A stretch of 64,000 nucleotides of DNA, taken from Chondrinema litorale. Lineage in GTDB: Bacteria; Bacteroidota; Bacteroidia; Cytophagales; Flammeovirgaceae. The stretch covers positions 186,001 to 250,000 of the forward strand of contig NZ_CP111047.1 in assembly GCF_026250525.1 (NCBI RefSeq), read 5' to 3'. This document shows, in pieces, positions 1 through 9,087 of the stretch. Positions within the stretch are counted from its first letter, which is position 1; each line of letters opens with the position of its first letter. A program made the translations under genes and the position numbers. The notes beneath the pieces were generated by a model. It was not told where the DNA came from. It saw only the letters and a program-made list of their open reading frames with translations, and ran no database searches.

Positions 1-1
1 G

Positions 2-958
2 TTAGCCTTAATTAATATTTCTTGCATAACCATAATTATATTTTATCTGTCTAAAATGTTTTTAAAGAAGAATCAATTCTTGACGGATAGTAACGGTCAA
101 TTAAGAAAGACACAGAAACAGCTATTTCAACAAAGTAAGATGTTAGAACAAAGCAATTTTGAATTGTTGAGATACCAGAGAAGAATAAATGAAAGTATTA
201 ATGCAGCCCAAACTATACAGCAGGCATTTTTACCTGATCAGCTAACCTTGCAAAGCACTTTTGAAGAACATTTTATACTATATAAACCTAAGGACATTGT
301 ATCTGGTGATTTTTATTGGATGCATAAGTTTGGTAAGAAGACCATTTTTATAGAAGCAGATTGTACTGGGCATGGTGTTCCAGGTGCTTTTATGACATTA
401 ATCGGGAATGCAGTTTTCAATCAGATTGTGAAAATAGAACAGGAGTATGATCCTGCCTCGATCATGTACAAAGTAGATAGTTATTTAAAAAGTATTCTTC
501 AACAAGAGCTAACTAACAACAGAGATGGAATGGATGTTTCTGTATTAGTTATTGATGAAAAAGAAGACGAATTAGATATTGTTTTTGGAGGTAGCTATCA
601 ACGTATGGATTATTATTTGGATGGGCATCTGCATACTGTAAGAGGTTCTAGAAAAAGAATAGGCGGTATAGAAAACCCAAATAAGAAATTTGAATCCAGT
701 CATTTAACTCTCCCTAAAGATGCTGTTATTTATTTGTATAGCGATGGATTAATTGACCAAAACGATCCAGAAGGTAAGAGGTACGGTTCAGAAAGATTTA
801 GCAAAATATTAAGCTGTGTAGCCGATTTGCCCTTGAAACAGCAAAAAGTAATCATTTCAAACTCGCTTAAAAAGCATCAGCAAAATATGGAACAAAGAGA
901 TGATATTACTATTATCGGGTTAAAGTACGCTAAATCAAGTGTATTAACAGCAAGCTAA
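2..958 (+). CDS. Membrane-anchored SpoIIE/PP2C-type serine phosphatase, 3' part (partial)
   Basis: The reading frame is open to the window's left edge, so the ATG at 56 is internal and the gene starts outside. The visible part begins with a hydrophobic segment (about positions 2-60) ending in Lys/Asn, consistent with the last transmembrane helix of a sensor. A Gln-rich coiled-coil linker follows, then a SpoIIE-type PP2C domain. The metal-binding acidic motifs are present: DIVSGDFYW, EADCTGHGVPGAFM, YLYSDGLID and DDITIIGLKY. Such proteins dephosphorylate phosphoserine/threonine on anti-sigma-antagonist-like partners in response to an N-terminal sensor, which is not visible here. The stop codon overlaps the convergent pseudogene's stop by 4 bp. 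The catalytic family is secure; the signal and target are unknown. Confidence 0.9.
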   Translation, partial: LALINISCITIIIFYLSKMFLKKNQFLTDSNGQLRKTQKQLFQQSKMLEQSNFELLRYQRRINESINAAQTIQQAFLPDQLTLQSTFEEHFILYKPKDIVSGDFYWMHKFGKKTIFIEADCTGHGVPGAFMTLIGNAVFNQIVKIEQEYDPASIMYKVDSYLKSILQQELTNNRDGMDVSVLVIDEKEDELDIVFGGSYQRMDYYLDGHLHTVRGSRKRIGGIENPNKKFESSHLTLPKDAVIYLYSDGLIDQNDPEGKRYGSERFSKILSCVADLPLKQQKVIISNSLKKHQQNMEQRDDITIIGLKYAKSSVLTAS

Positions 959-2540
959 CTTTTTTCTTTAGCAAAAGTTGAGGGTGAAACACCATAATAG
1001 TCTTTAAAAGCTTTGGAAAAATAACTTTGGTTAGCAAACCCTGTTTCTAGTGAGATTTCTGTAAGGTTTCCATAGCCGTTTTTGATGAGTTTAGCTGCAT
1101 ATTTAAGTCTGTAAACTCGGATAAATTCTGTTGTAGATTTTCCTGTAAGTGCCTTTAATTTAACGTGCAGAAAAGTTCTACTTACTCCCAATTCTTTTAG
1201 TAATTTCTCGCCATTAAAGTCAGAATCTGATTTGTATCTATCTAGTATGTTATGCGCTTTTTCAATGAATTTGCTGTCTTGTATACTCAAACCTTTTAAG
1301 GTAGAATCATTAACTTTTGCAGATCTATAACTTTTCCATAATCTTTCTCGCTGCATCATGAGGTTTTTGATACAAGCTTCCAGTTCAACTTTGTCGAACG
1401 GTTTGGTTAAATATGCATCGGCTCCTGCTTCTAAACCCTCAATTCTATTTTCTAACATGGCTTTGGCTGTAAGTAAAATTATTGGAATATGACTGGTTAA
1501 AATATCAGATTTCAATTCATAACAGAGTGTATAACCATCTTTTATTGGCATCATTACATCACTTATAATTATATCCGGAACCAAAACCTTTGCTTTGTTT
1601 ATACCTTCATTTCCGTTTGAAGCGGTTTCAATTTTGTAATCATATTTTAAGCATGTTTTTAAATAATAGATAACATCTGCACTATCTTCTACTATTAAGA
1701 TTAAAGACATACTGTTATTTTGATTTACTTCTTGCTGAATTACTTCTTTTTCAGGTTTATTAGAAGTTCTAATTTCTTGGAGTACATCATTATCAAATTC
1801 TTCATTAATAATCTTGGCATGTTGAGTAATAGGTAGTTTTAATATTATTTCTGTGCCTCTACCAACTTTACTATTTGCTAAAATCTCTCCTTTAAGTAAC
1901 AGTACAAGCTCTTTTGTAACTGCGAGTCCTAAGCCAGAACCAAAATCAGAATTTTCACTATGTTTCGAAATGGAATTATTTGTCTGATAAAACCTGTCAA
2001 AAATAAGTGCTAGTTCCTCATTTGGAATACCGATGCCAGTATCCTTTACTTTTACCTGTAAATATACTTGGTTATTATCGATAATTTGGTCGACTAATAA
2101 ATAGATATTGCCACCTTTGGGAGTAAATTTTACAGCATTAGAAAGTAGATTGGTAATAATATGTAGAATCTTATCTTTGTCATAATCCATGTTAATTTCA
2201 TGTAGTTCAGAAATAAAATGAATGGTAATTTGATGGTTTTCAGCTAATGAATGGAAAGTTTCTGTGAGGTATTTAAGATAAGCAATAATGTTACTTTGAC
2301 TGAGATTTACTTTTAATGTACCGCTTTCAATCTTAGAAAGATCAAGCATTTGATTTACTAATTGAAGAAGAGAACTAGGATTCCGTTTAATGATTACATC
2401 TTTGGCTAAACCTAATATAATTGTAAGGGGAGTTATAAATTCGTGTGTGATATTGGTATAAAACCTCGTTTTAAAACTATCTAATTCATGTAATCGTTTG
2501 GCTTCTGCCAATTGTAATTTTCGGTTAATTTTGTATCTGT

Positions 2541-2544
2541 AAAA
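2541..2544 (-). other. Probable one-base deletion (frameshift) in a T tract of the HTCS
   Basis: The coding strand reads GTGCATTTTACAGATAC. One extra T gives V-H-F-Y-R-Y-K-I-N-R-K, joining the transmembrane helix to the kinase linker in the normal way. As written, the upstream frame runs off after the helix and ends at 2481. Confidence 0.75.
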
Positions 2545-4442
2545 TGCACTAATAAACTGATAATTAGTGCTATGTAAATTGTATAAGCCCGCCAAGTAGC
2601 CCACCACGGAGGTAAAATAGTAATATCGAGAGTAATACCTGTTTTGTTCCATACACCATCACTATTAGAAGCTCTCACATTAAAAATATAGCTACCGGGG
2701 TTCAAATTCGTGTATTCCACAGTATGTTGGATTCCTATATTTCTCCAATTTTCATCATCATTCTCCATAAAAACTGCATACTGATTTTTCTGTGTATCAT
2801 CGAAATGGAGTGCAGAAAAACTGATTGACAGATCATTTTGCCAATAGGGGAGTGTAATGGCTTTGCTTAATGAAATATCACTATTTAAAGGAGAGTTTTT
2901 TTGACTAATGGATAATTCCTTTCCATTAACTTTAAAGTCTGTAAAAGCTATTCTAGGTTTGATAGAACTTGTATAAATATTATCAGGATCAAAAATAACA
3001 ATGCCTTTATTGGTAGGAATAAATATTTCTCCATTTGAGGTTAAAGACGATTTTCTGCCTCCAATAATATTAGAAGGCAAACCATAACTTTTGTAATAGT
3101 TTTTAAACTTTTTTGTTTCTGGGGTATAGCAAGAAAGTCCGTTAGCAGTACCTATCCAAATTCTCCCTTTTCGATCTTCTATTACATTAAAAGTATTGTT
3201 ATCCGCTAGTCCTTCATCTTTAGTAAACTGTGTATAGTTATATGTCTCGGTATTGATTCTGATAACACCAGATGAAAGTGAGGTAGCCCACATATTACCT
3301 TTAGAATCAACAAATTTGGGTTCAGCACCTTCAAAATTAAAGGTTTTGAAAATATCAATAGATACATCCATAGGGTCTTTAATATCATCTGGATTAAAGA
3401 CATGTAGACCAGCATCTAAGGTACCGACCCAAACTTTACCTTTCGGGTCTATATTTATTTCACTTGTTCTACTCCCAAAACCTTTTGCCCATGTCCATAA
3501 TGGAAAAACAATGCTGTATGCCTTGTTTTCTTTAACTTTCCAGTTGACTAATCTACCAAAGTAGCTCAGCCAAAAATCGCCATTTTTTTCCTGAGATAGC
3601 CCGTTACAAGTTATTAAAAAATACCTCTGGTTATAGTCTTGCTTTTGAGCTAGCATACTTTTTTGCCAAGTAGAAATATCTACTCTTTTGAATTTTTTAG
3701 ATAAGGTATTAAATGCGAATAGTCCATCATTTGTAGCAAGCCAAACTGTATCTGAATTATCTAAATATATATCGATAATGGTAAATAATGTATGGCCTTT
3801 TGTTCTATCCATATTACTATTAAAATGGTTTTTTAGTGGATAAGAAGCTAAAGAAGAAACGTTTACATCATAATAGAACAAAGTATCTTCAATAGTATAC
3901 CAAACATTACCATTTTTATCGCTTGAAGATGTCGAATGGATATCGTCTTTTTTTGTTTTGATAGTTTGAAATGCACTACTTTGTGGTGAAATTTTAGATA
4001 CACCATCTTTTGTTCCCCACCATATATTATTTGTTGCATCTTGATACACATCTGTAAATGCAATTTTGGCAGCATTTTGTTCTAACTTGCTAGAAAGAAA
4101 GCCTCCATCTTGATATTTACCGTTTTTATCGAAGCCATTTTTTATGCTTACTTCTTCAAATGTTTTGGTTTGTACATCAAAAGTTAAAAACAACCACTGA
4201 TCTAAAGAAATAAGGTAGGCTAAACTCCATATTTTACCTTTTAATTTATCATAAAATAAGATAGAATGATTCTCAAAATATTTGTTAGCTGTATAATAAT
4301 TTTTGTAGATTTCGTCAGGGCAAAATCTGAAGACCATATCTTCATATCCTTTTTTATTAGATGTGAGCATGTTTTGATGGGAATATAAATAATGCTCGTA
4401 TTTCTGGGTTTGAATATTAAAAATAGTTAATCCTGTACCTTG

Positions 4443-4445
4443 TTA
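4443..4445 (-). other. In-frame nonsense codon inside the HTCS
   Basis: On the minus strand this is TAA, followed by 24 sense codons in the same frame before the next ATG at 4370. The read-through peptide (QGTGLTIFNIQTQKYEH...) continues the propeller repeat, so the stop is an internal lesion rather than a gene boundary. Confidence 0.85.
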
Positions 4446-5446
4446 TGTGGCGATGATCAAACTATCATCAACAAAGATACTTTTTTGTAAAAAGGCATTT
4501 ACAAAATTATATGTATTATATTCTTCATTTACCAGAAAGAGTTCTTGATTGCTTTTTGATGAATCTATTTTAAGAATACCATTAAAACCAGTTATCCACA
4601 TATTTTCTTTGCTATCCTCAAAGAAATTAATCGGACAGTCGTATGTAACTTTAAGATTATTATTCCAATTAACCATCCATTTAACACTATCTACTTTTCC
4701 AAATTTGTTATGAAAAGAATTGCTATCTGGGAAAAATCGATAGAACCCAAACGAATTACTAACACTTGTCCAAATACTGCCATCCAAATCTTGATAAATC
4801 TCTGTAATAGAGCCAGATGTGATCATACTATCAGGATTGTTGAGTGCATGTAAAGAATCTGCAACAGTAATAATACTGGAATCACTGGGTGACCTGAAAG
4901 TGGGTTTTCCGGAATAAAAGTTTCTCGATTTATGATTCATATCGAAAGGAACCAATCGATTATTTTTGCGGTCGAAAAGGGCTATTTCTCCATGTAATCC
5001 ACCCACCCAAATATTACCATTATTAGCTTCACTTAAGCTGGTTACTGTAATATTTCGTTGGCTATCCATCTCAGTAGTATCAATCAAAGGCAGTTGATAG
5101 GTCTTAATACTATATCCATTGTACTTTAACAGACCCATATTGGTACCAAACCACATATAGCCATATTTATCTTGTAGTATACTTGTAATGTATTTATTTG
5201 TTAGCTCTTCTGGGATGTTTTCTTGTTGCAACGAGTAGTTTTTTTGAGCAAAGCGAGGTACTGATATTACAAAAAATACCAATGTAAAAAAACTTGAATA
5301 TAGGTAGCGAGGTATAGATTTTTTCAAGATGAAATCTTAGTCAGTTAAATTTAGCAACGTGCTACTTATAATAAATATAGTTATCGTTTTACACATTTTC
5401 AATTAAACAGCTAATGTAGATCCGATGAAATAGAAAAGATTTGTTT

Positions 5447-6190
5447 TTAACGATTGCTTAGTAAACCTTTTTCTCGCTTTTTATCAAAAATGCCGTCCTG
5501 ATTAGTATAGCGCCAATTCTGCTTAAATTTTGAGATGGTAGTTCTTACAGATTTGTGGCTAGGATCGCTATGAAAGTGCCCTAATGGATTGTTTTCGAAG
5601 CTATTATCTAAATATACTTTCTTGTAATAACTCATGTATTTTTGCAAGTTGGGAACCTGATATATCACATGGCCAAGTTCGTGCACTAATAGGAATATGT
5701 TTTTCTTTAAACCACAATCTGCAATTTTTACACTTACTGTGTTTTTTCCATACTCTGACACATAGTTGTGTATGTTGTTATTATCGTGATTTAAGTTAGT
5801 CATTCCTTTGGTTTCCATACCATTTTTCTTATTTCCTAATTCATTCACCACCTTAATGTAAACGTGCGTTTTGTTGCCTTCAAAATCTTTAATATCGCTT
5901 ATTCTGATATATAATGAATTGTCGATCTGTCGTAAAAGATTTATCAATTCGTCTGTTTTCTTATCGTATTTTGTGGCCTTGTACTTCTCCCTATAAGCAT
6001 CTTTAAGCATTTTTTTAATTTTTAAAGTTTGTTGATGATCAATATCAGTTTTTAGAATATTCTTCAAATTATTAATGCATTTATCAATCTCAATTAAATG
6101 AGACTTGTAGGGATTTCTTATTTCTGCCAAAGTGTATTGACAAAATAATAGCAACAACATTGTAAATAATGAACAAGATAGCCTTTCCAT
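5447..6190 (-). CDS. Exported protein with HExxH metalloprotease-like motif
   Basis: A 247-aa protein with an N-terminal signal peptide (MERLSCSLFTMLLLLF, cleavage probably after residue 22). A helical Lys-rich region (about 35-95) and a mixed region follow, then the zincin signature HELGH at residues 170-174 in the context FLLVHELGHVIYQ. The HELGH glutamate and two histidines would bind and activate zinc. A third ligand is not obvious; a His-rich stretch (GHFHSDPSH) lies about 35 residues downstream and could supply it. The C-terminus is basic and looks structural. I cannot place it in a named peptidase family. It lies upstream of the broken HTCS on the same strand, with a 119-bp gap and no obvious functional link. 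Confidence 0.6.
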   Translation of the reverse strand: MERLSCSLFTMLLLLFCQYTLAEIRNPYKSHLIEIDKCINNLKNILKTDIDHQQTLKIKKMLKDAYREKYKATKYDKKTDELINLLRQIDNSLYIRISDIKDFEGNKTHVYIKVVNELGNKKNGMETKGMTNLNHDNNNIHNYVSEYGKNTVSVKIADCGLKKNIFLLVHELGHVIYQVPNLQKYMSYYKKVYLDNSFENNPLGHFHSDPSHKSVRTTISKFKQNWRYTNQDGIFDKKREKGLLSNR

Positions 6191-6634
6191 GATATTTAGG
6201 TTTTGGTAACAGTAAGTCTCTTGGTGATTGTTGTATCATTAGGGCTTTGCCAACATGGTTAGCAAGGTTTTCTTTTAGCAATAGTTTTACTAAAGAAAGT
6301 ATTTACAATGTAAGTAGCTTTTGATTATGTTCTTATTTCATTATTAAAAGTGATAAAATTATACTATTAAAGCTATTACTATTGTTTGTTTTTTTTGATG
6401 TAATGTTCAAAGTATTGAATATTAGATAGTTATGATTCTGTATTTAATAGCTAAGTAAAATTGTATTTACTAGAATTTGTATTTTTCATATAAACGTTTG
6501 TAGTTTTAATACTTTAGATTTGTATTCTTAAAATGATCCATAGCATATCTTATTTCTACTTTTAATTGCCATTATAAATCTCTCTAATTAAGTTGTAGCT
6601 GTTTTAACTATTATCATATACAGCTAATTTTTTC
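6191..6634. other. Intergenic region, divergent promoters
   Basis: This 444-bp AT-rich gap separates the minus-strand HExxH protein from the plus-strand sulfatase. Apart from a candidate Bacteroidota -7 box (6515-6522), I see no gene, repeat or strong hairpin. Confidence 0.5.
6515..6522 (+). promoter_or_regulatory. Candidate Bacteroidota -7 box (TAGATTTG)
   Basis: The sequence matches the Bacteroidota -7 consensus TAnnTTTG and sits 113 bp upstream of the sulfatase start. A TTTG at 6497-6500 could be the upstream box, but the 14-bp spacing is shorter than usual, so this is tentative. Confidence 0.28.
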
Positions 6635-8029
6635 ATGAATAAATCAACTTACTTAATTTCAATTTTAGCATTCCTATTTTTATGTTCATGCTCCATAAAG
6701 CAAACCAATAAAAAGCCTAATGTAATTCTGATTTTTATAGATGATATGGGTTGGGCAGATTTATCGAGCTTTGGAAATATGGATGCTCAAACACCTAACA
6801 TCGACAAACTTGCCTCTGAAGGTATTAGCTTCGAGCAGTTTTATGTGAATTCACCCATCTGTTCACCATCTCGAGTGGCAATATCTACGGGTACTTATCC
6901 GCAAAGATGGAATATTACTTCTTTTCTAGCTGACCGAGCATACAACAAAGAACGCGGTTTGGCGAATTGGCTCGATCCATCTGCGCCTATGTTGGCAAAA
7001 AGCTTAAAAAATGCAGGTTATGTTACTGGTCATTTTGGTAAATGGCATATGGGCGGACAACGCGATGTTACTGATGCACCACACATTACAGAATATGGTT
7101 TTGATACTTCTCTCACCAACTTTGAAGGTATGGGAGCGAAGCTATTACCACTTACAAAAGATGAAACTGGCACAGTTGGTAAAATTTGGGAAGATGCAGA
7201 AATTTTAGGAGAATCTTTTACTTGGATGCAGCGATCAGAAATTACCACAGGCTTTATTGATGCGGCAATAGATTTTATAGATAAATCTGATAAAGAGGAA
7301 AAACCATTTTATGTAAATATTTGGCCAGATGATGTACACAGCCCTTATTGGCCTCCTTATGAAGATTATGGTTTGGCTAAAGAAGCTGGAAAAAGAGGTT
7401 TGTATCTAGCTGTTTTGGAAGCTATGGATAAACAATTTGGCAAATTATTCAATTACATTCAGTCGAATGAAAGTTTGAAAGATAATACACTAATCGTATT
7501 TTGTTCTGATAATGGCCCAGAGTTAGGAGCTGGGCAGGCAGGAGAGTTAAAAGGATATAAAACTCATTTATACGAAGGTGGTATACGTTCTTCATTAATT
7601 GTTTGGGGCCCAAAATTTATCGATGATGCAGCAAAAGGAACTAGAAATACGACATCGGTTTTTTCGGCAATAGACTTAAAGCCATCTATATTGGAGTTTA
7701 CCGAAGTAACTCCATCTAACAAAGAATTGACTGATGGTGAAAACCTGATTTCGACTTTTCTTGGAAAAACTAGGGAGTCTAGAAATGCACCTATTTTCTA
7801 CAGTCGCCCACCAGATAGAAAGAATTTTTATGGTTTTAAAAATCTTCCAGATTTAGCTGTGAGAGAAGGTGACTGGAAATTACTTTGCGATTACGATGGC
7901 AGTAGACCAGAACTTTATAACATAGTTAAAGACCCGGGAGAACAAAACAACCTAGCAGAATCACAACCCGAAAAAGTAAACGAGTTGACTCAAAAATTAA
8001 TTAGTTGGTATTCAATGATGAATAAATAA
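6635..8029 (+). CDS. Type I (formylglycine-dependent) sulfatase, lipoprotein
   Basis: A 464-aa sulfatase that hydrolyses sulfate esters, probably on a sulfated carbohydrate. It has a lipoprotein signal with lipobox Cys at about 17 or 19 (FLFLCSCS). The metal-binding start is IFIDDMGW (about 34-40). The formylglycine motif CSPSR at 76-80 has its Cys as the residue matured by a sulfatase-modifying enzyme. HFGKWHMG and FCSDNGPE complete the active-site set. Length is normal for family S1. It is likely anchored in the periplasm or on the outer membrane. It is monocistronic and the nearby HTCS is broken, so its control is uncertain. Family assignment is firm; the S1 subfamily and substrate are not readable by eye. 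Confidence 0.93.
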   Translation: MNKSTYLISILAFLFLCSCSIKQTNKKPNVILIFIDDMGWADLSSFGNMDAQTPNIDKLASEGISFEQFYVNSPICSPSRVAISTGTYPQRWNITSFLADRAYNKERGLANWLDPSAPMLAKSLKNAGYVTGHFGKWHMGGQRDVTDAPHITEYGFDTSLTNFEGMGAKLLPLTKDETGTVGKIWEDAEILGESFTWMQRSEITTGFIDAAIDFIDKSDKEEKPFYVNIWPDDVHSPYWPPYEDYGLAKEAGKRGLYLAVLEAMDKQFGKLFNYIQSNESLKDNTLIVFCSDNGPELGAGQAGELKGYKTHLYEGGIRSSLIVWGPKFIDDAAKGTRNTTSVFSAIDLKPSILEFTEVTPSNKELTDGENLISTFLGKTRESRNAPIFYSRPPDRKNFYGFKNLPDLAVREGDWKLLCDYDGSRPELYNIVKDPGEQNNLAESQPEKVNELTQKLISWYSMMNK

Positions 8030-8213
8030 GGTTGATTTTATAAAATACCAAAGCTAGTATTTATTTACAATTTAGACTTGTAATAATATCTTGCTAAGTA
8101 TTTGATTATCAGAAATATACTAATTATGTATAATGTGCTATTATGTTAATTCGAATTTTACCTCGAGAGCTCCCTTTTCAAGATTAATAAGTGAAAGTAT
8201 AATTTCACCTTAA

Positions 8214-8229
8214 TACGAAGTTTTTCGTA
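8214..8229. repeat. Inverted repeat TACGAA-N4-TTCGTA
   Basis: A perfect 6-bp inverted repeat, TACGAA gttt TTCGTA. The same hexamer pair recurs as an uninterrupted palindrome 40 bp further on. Confidence 0.6.
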
Positions 8230-8268
8230 GAATGTCTTGGCTTGTATAGGCTGGTTTCTTATATTTTT

Positions 8269-8284
8269 TACGAATTAATTCGTA
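8269..8284. repeat. 16-bp perfect palindrome TACGAATTAATTCGTA
   Basis: A perfect palindrome sharing its outer hexamers with the inverted repeat at 8214-8229. It could be a binding site for a dimeric protein or the footprint of a lost element. No flanking gene clearly explains it. Confidence 0.6.
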
Positions 8285-8391
8285 GATAAATAATGGTTTC
8301 TTAACTCGACAGAATTAAAGCTCAAACTACTTCAAGCACTTTGTATTTTTTTTACTTTAAATGGGATTTACGAGAAGTTAAGCTGTATAGT

Positions 8392-8487
8392 TTATGACCG
8401 ATAAATACCTACATTCAATGTTTTTGAATTTTCGTCAAGTTCGTTTCGAAAGAATTGGAATGAACTTCGAAAATCGTCATATGACAT
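8392..8487 (-). CDS. 31-aa fragment, possible gene relic
   Basis: A minus-strand frame reads MSYDDFRSSFQFFRNELDEN... and ends at a TAA at 8392. The amino-acid composition looks like real protein (balanced charged and aromatic residues) rather than random AT-rich translation. It stays open only about seven codons upstream of the ATG. It is probably the tail of a degraded gene; I do not recognise the family. Confidence 0.2.
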   Translation of the reverse strand: MSYDDFRSSFQFFRNELDENSKTLNVGIYRS

Positions 8488-8496
8488 AGCTCTAAA

Positions 8497-9059
8497 ATTA
8501 TAAAACAATTATTATCAATTTATTTACTTCTTTTAAGCTCAATTTCATTTGCTCAGGATAGGTTAGAACTAGAAGGCTCGGTAAAAGGATATGAAGGCAA
8601 AATCAAACTCATTTTTAATATAGTGGGGTACAATCATGAAGTAGACATGGATAATGAAGACGTGACTTATATGATTGACGGTAAATTCAGGTATGAAAAG
8701 AAATTGGAGGGGCCAACCTTGCTTTCTATTAGAATACGTCCAGAAATTACTGAGAACTTTGACCCTCAATCATTCGAATCAGTTTTCATTTGGGTTGATA
8801 ACAAAAAAATGACCTTAAAAGCTGAGAAAGGAAATTTTGAATATAGTGATGTGACCGGATATTCTAGGCAGGACGATAATGAAAAGAGTAAAAACTATGT
8901 AGGAGGTAGACTTATTGCCTACCATCAAAACATAGATTCTTTATTAAAACTGAAAACACAGAGGCTAAAGAAAAAGCAAATCAACTTAAATTAGTTTCAA
9001 ATGTATTCCTAGAAAATAAGTATAAGTTGAATCATTGTTACTTATATCCAAATAGTTAG
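8497..9059 (+). pseudogene. DUF4369-type N-terminal fragment of a TlpA-like protein, frameshifted
   Basis: The frame opens with a signal-peptide-like sequence (IIKQLLSIYLLLLSSISFAQ) from about 8497, with no ATG in place; only ATT/ATA codons are available. It continues as a beta-rich domain (EGSVKGYEGKIKL, DGKFRYEKKL) typical of DUF4369, the N-terminal domain of Bacteroidota thioredoxin-like lipoproteins. Near 8945 the frame fails: the following residues (AKEKANQLKLVSNVFLENKY, family-like) continue in another frame to a TAG at 9057. The thioredoxin domain is missing. An initiator, a frame and a domain are lost, so I call it a pseudogene. A GTG at 8623 would give a 123-aa frame, but that start would discard the export signal. 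Confidence 0.65.
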
Positions 9060-9063
9060 CTGC
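9055..9063 (+). repeat. Left arm of cassette-like inverted repeat (GTTAGCTGC)
   Basis: GTTAGCTGC here is the exact reverse complement of GCAGCTAAC at 10322-10330. The two arms bracket the beta-lactamase-like gene. An additional CATTGTTA at 9033-9040 mirrors TAACAATG at 10327-10334. Confidence 0.55.
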
Positions 9064-9087
9064 AAGCAAAATAAAACTCAACATAAA

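Larger units (their letters stand above)
955..5327 (-). pseudogene. Hybrid two-component sensor regulator (HTCS), disrupted
   Basis: Three open segments together form one HTCS. Positions 4443-5327 encode a signal peptide and the first propeller repeats. Positions 2481-4370 encode further two-component-propeller repeats, a Y_Y_Y domain and the inner-membrane helix. Positions 955-2652 encode a histidine kinase (NITHEF, His near 2443), a HATPase, a receiver (IISDVMMP) and a C-terminal AraC-type DNA-binding domain. Segments one and two share a frame and are separated only by a TAA at 4443-4445. The third is shifted by one base in a T run near 2541-2544; adding one T restores a continuous helix-to-kinase junction. 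The family HEFRTPL motif reads HEFITPL, and roughly 14 residues expected between GLAKDV and IKRN are absent. Intact HTCS proteins bind oligosaccharide in the periplasm and activate glycan loci, so this one is probably dead. A sulfatase gene 1.3 kb away may have been a target. Confidence 0.88.
8030..8484. other. Non-coding or decayed stretch with TACGAA/TTCGTA palindromes
   Basis: This 455-bp gap follows the sulfatase. It holds two inverted repeats of the same hexamer (listed separately) and a 31-codon minus-strand fragment. No long frame is open. Together with the relic genes downstream it looks like degraded sequence. Confidence 0.45.

Noticed and set aside
3206..3564. Small frames on both strands inside the HTCS
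   Set aside because: They lie fully within the propeller-coding sequence in other frames and have no domain or initiation signal.
6090..6281. 63-codon minus-strand frame overlapping the HExxH gene's 5' end
   Set aside because: It overlaps the signal peptide coding region in another frame and lacks any recognisable feature.
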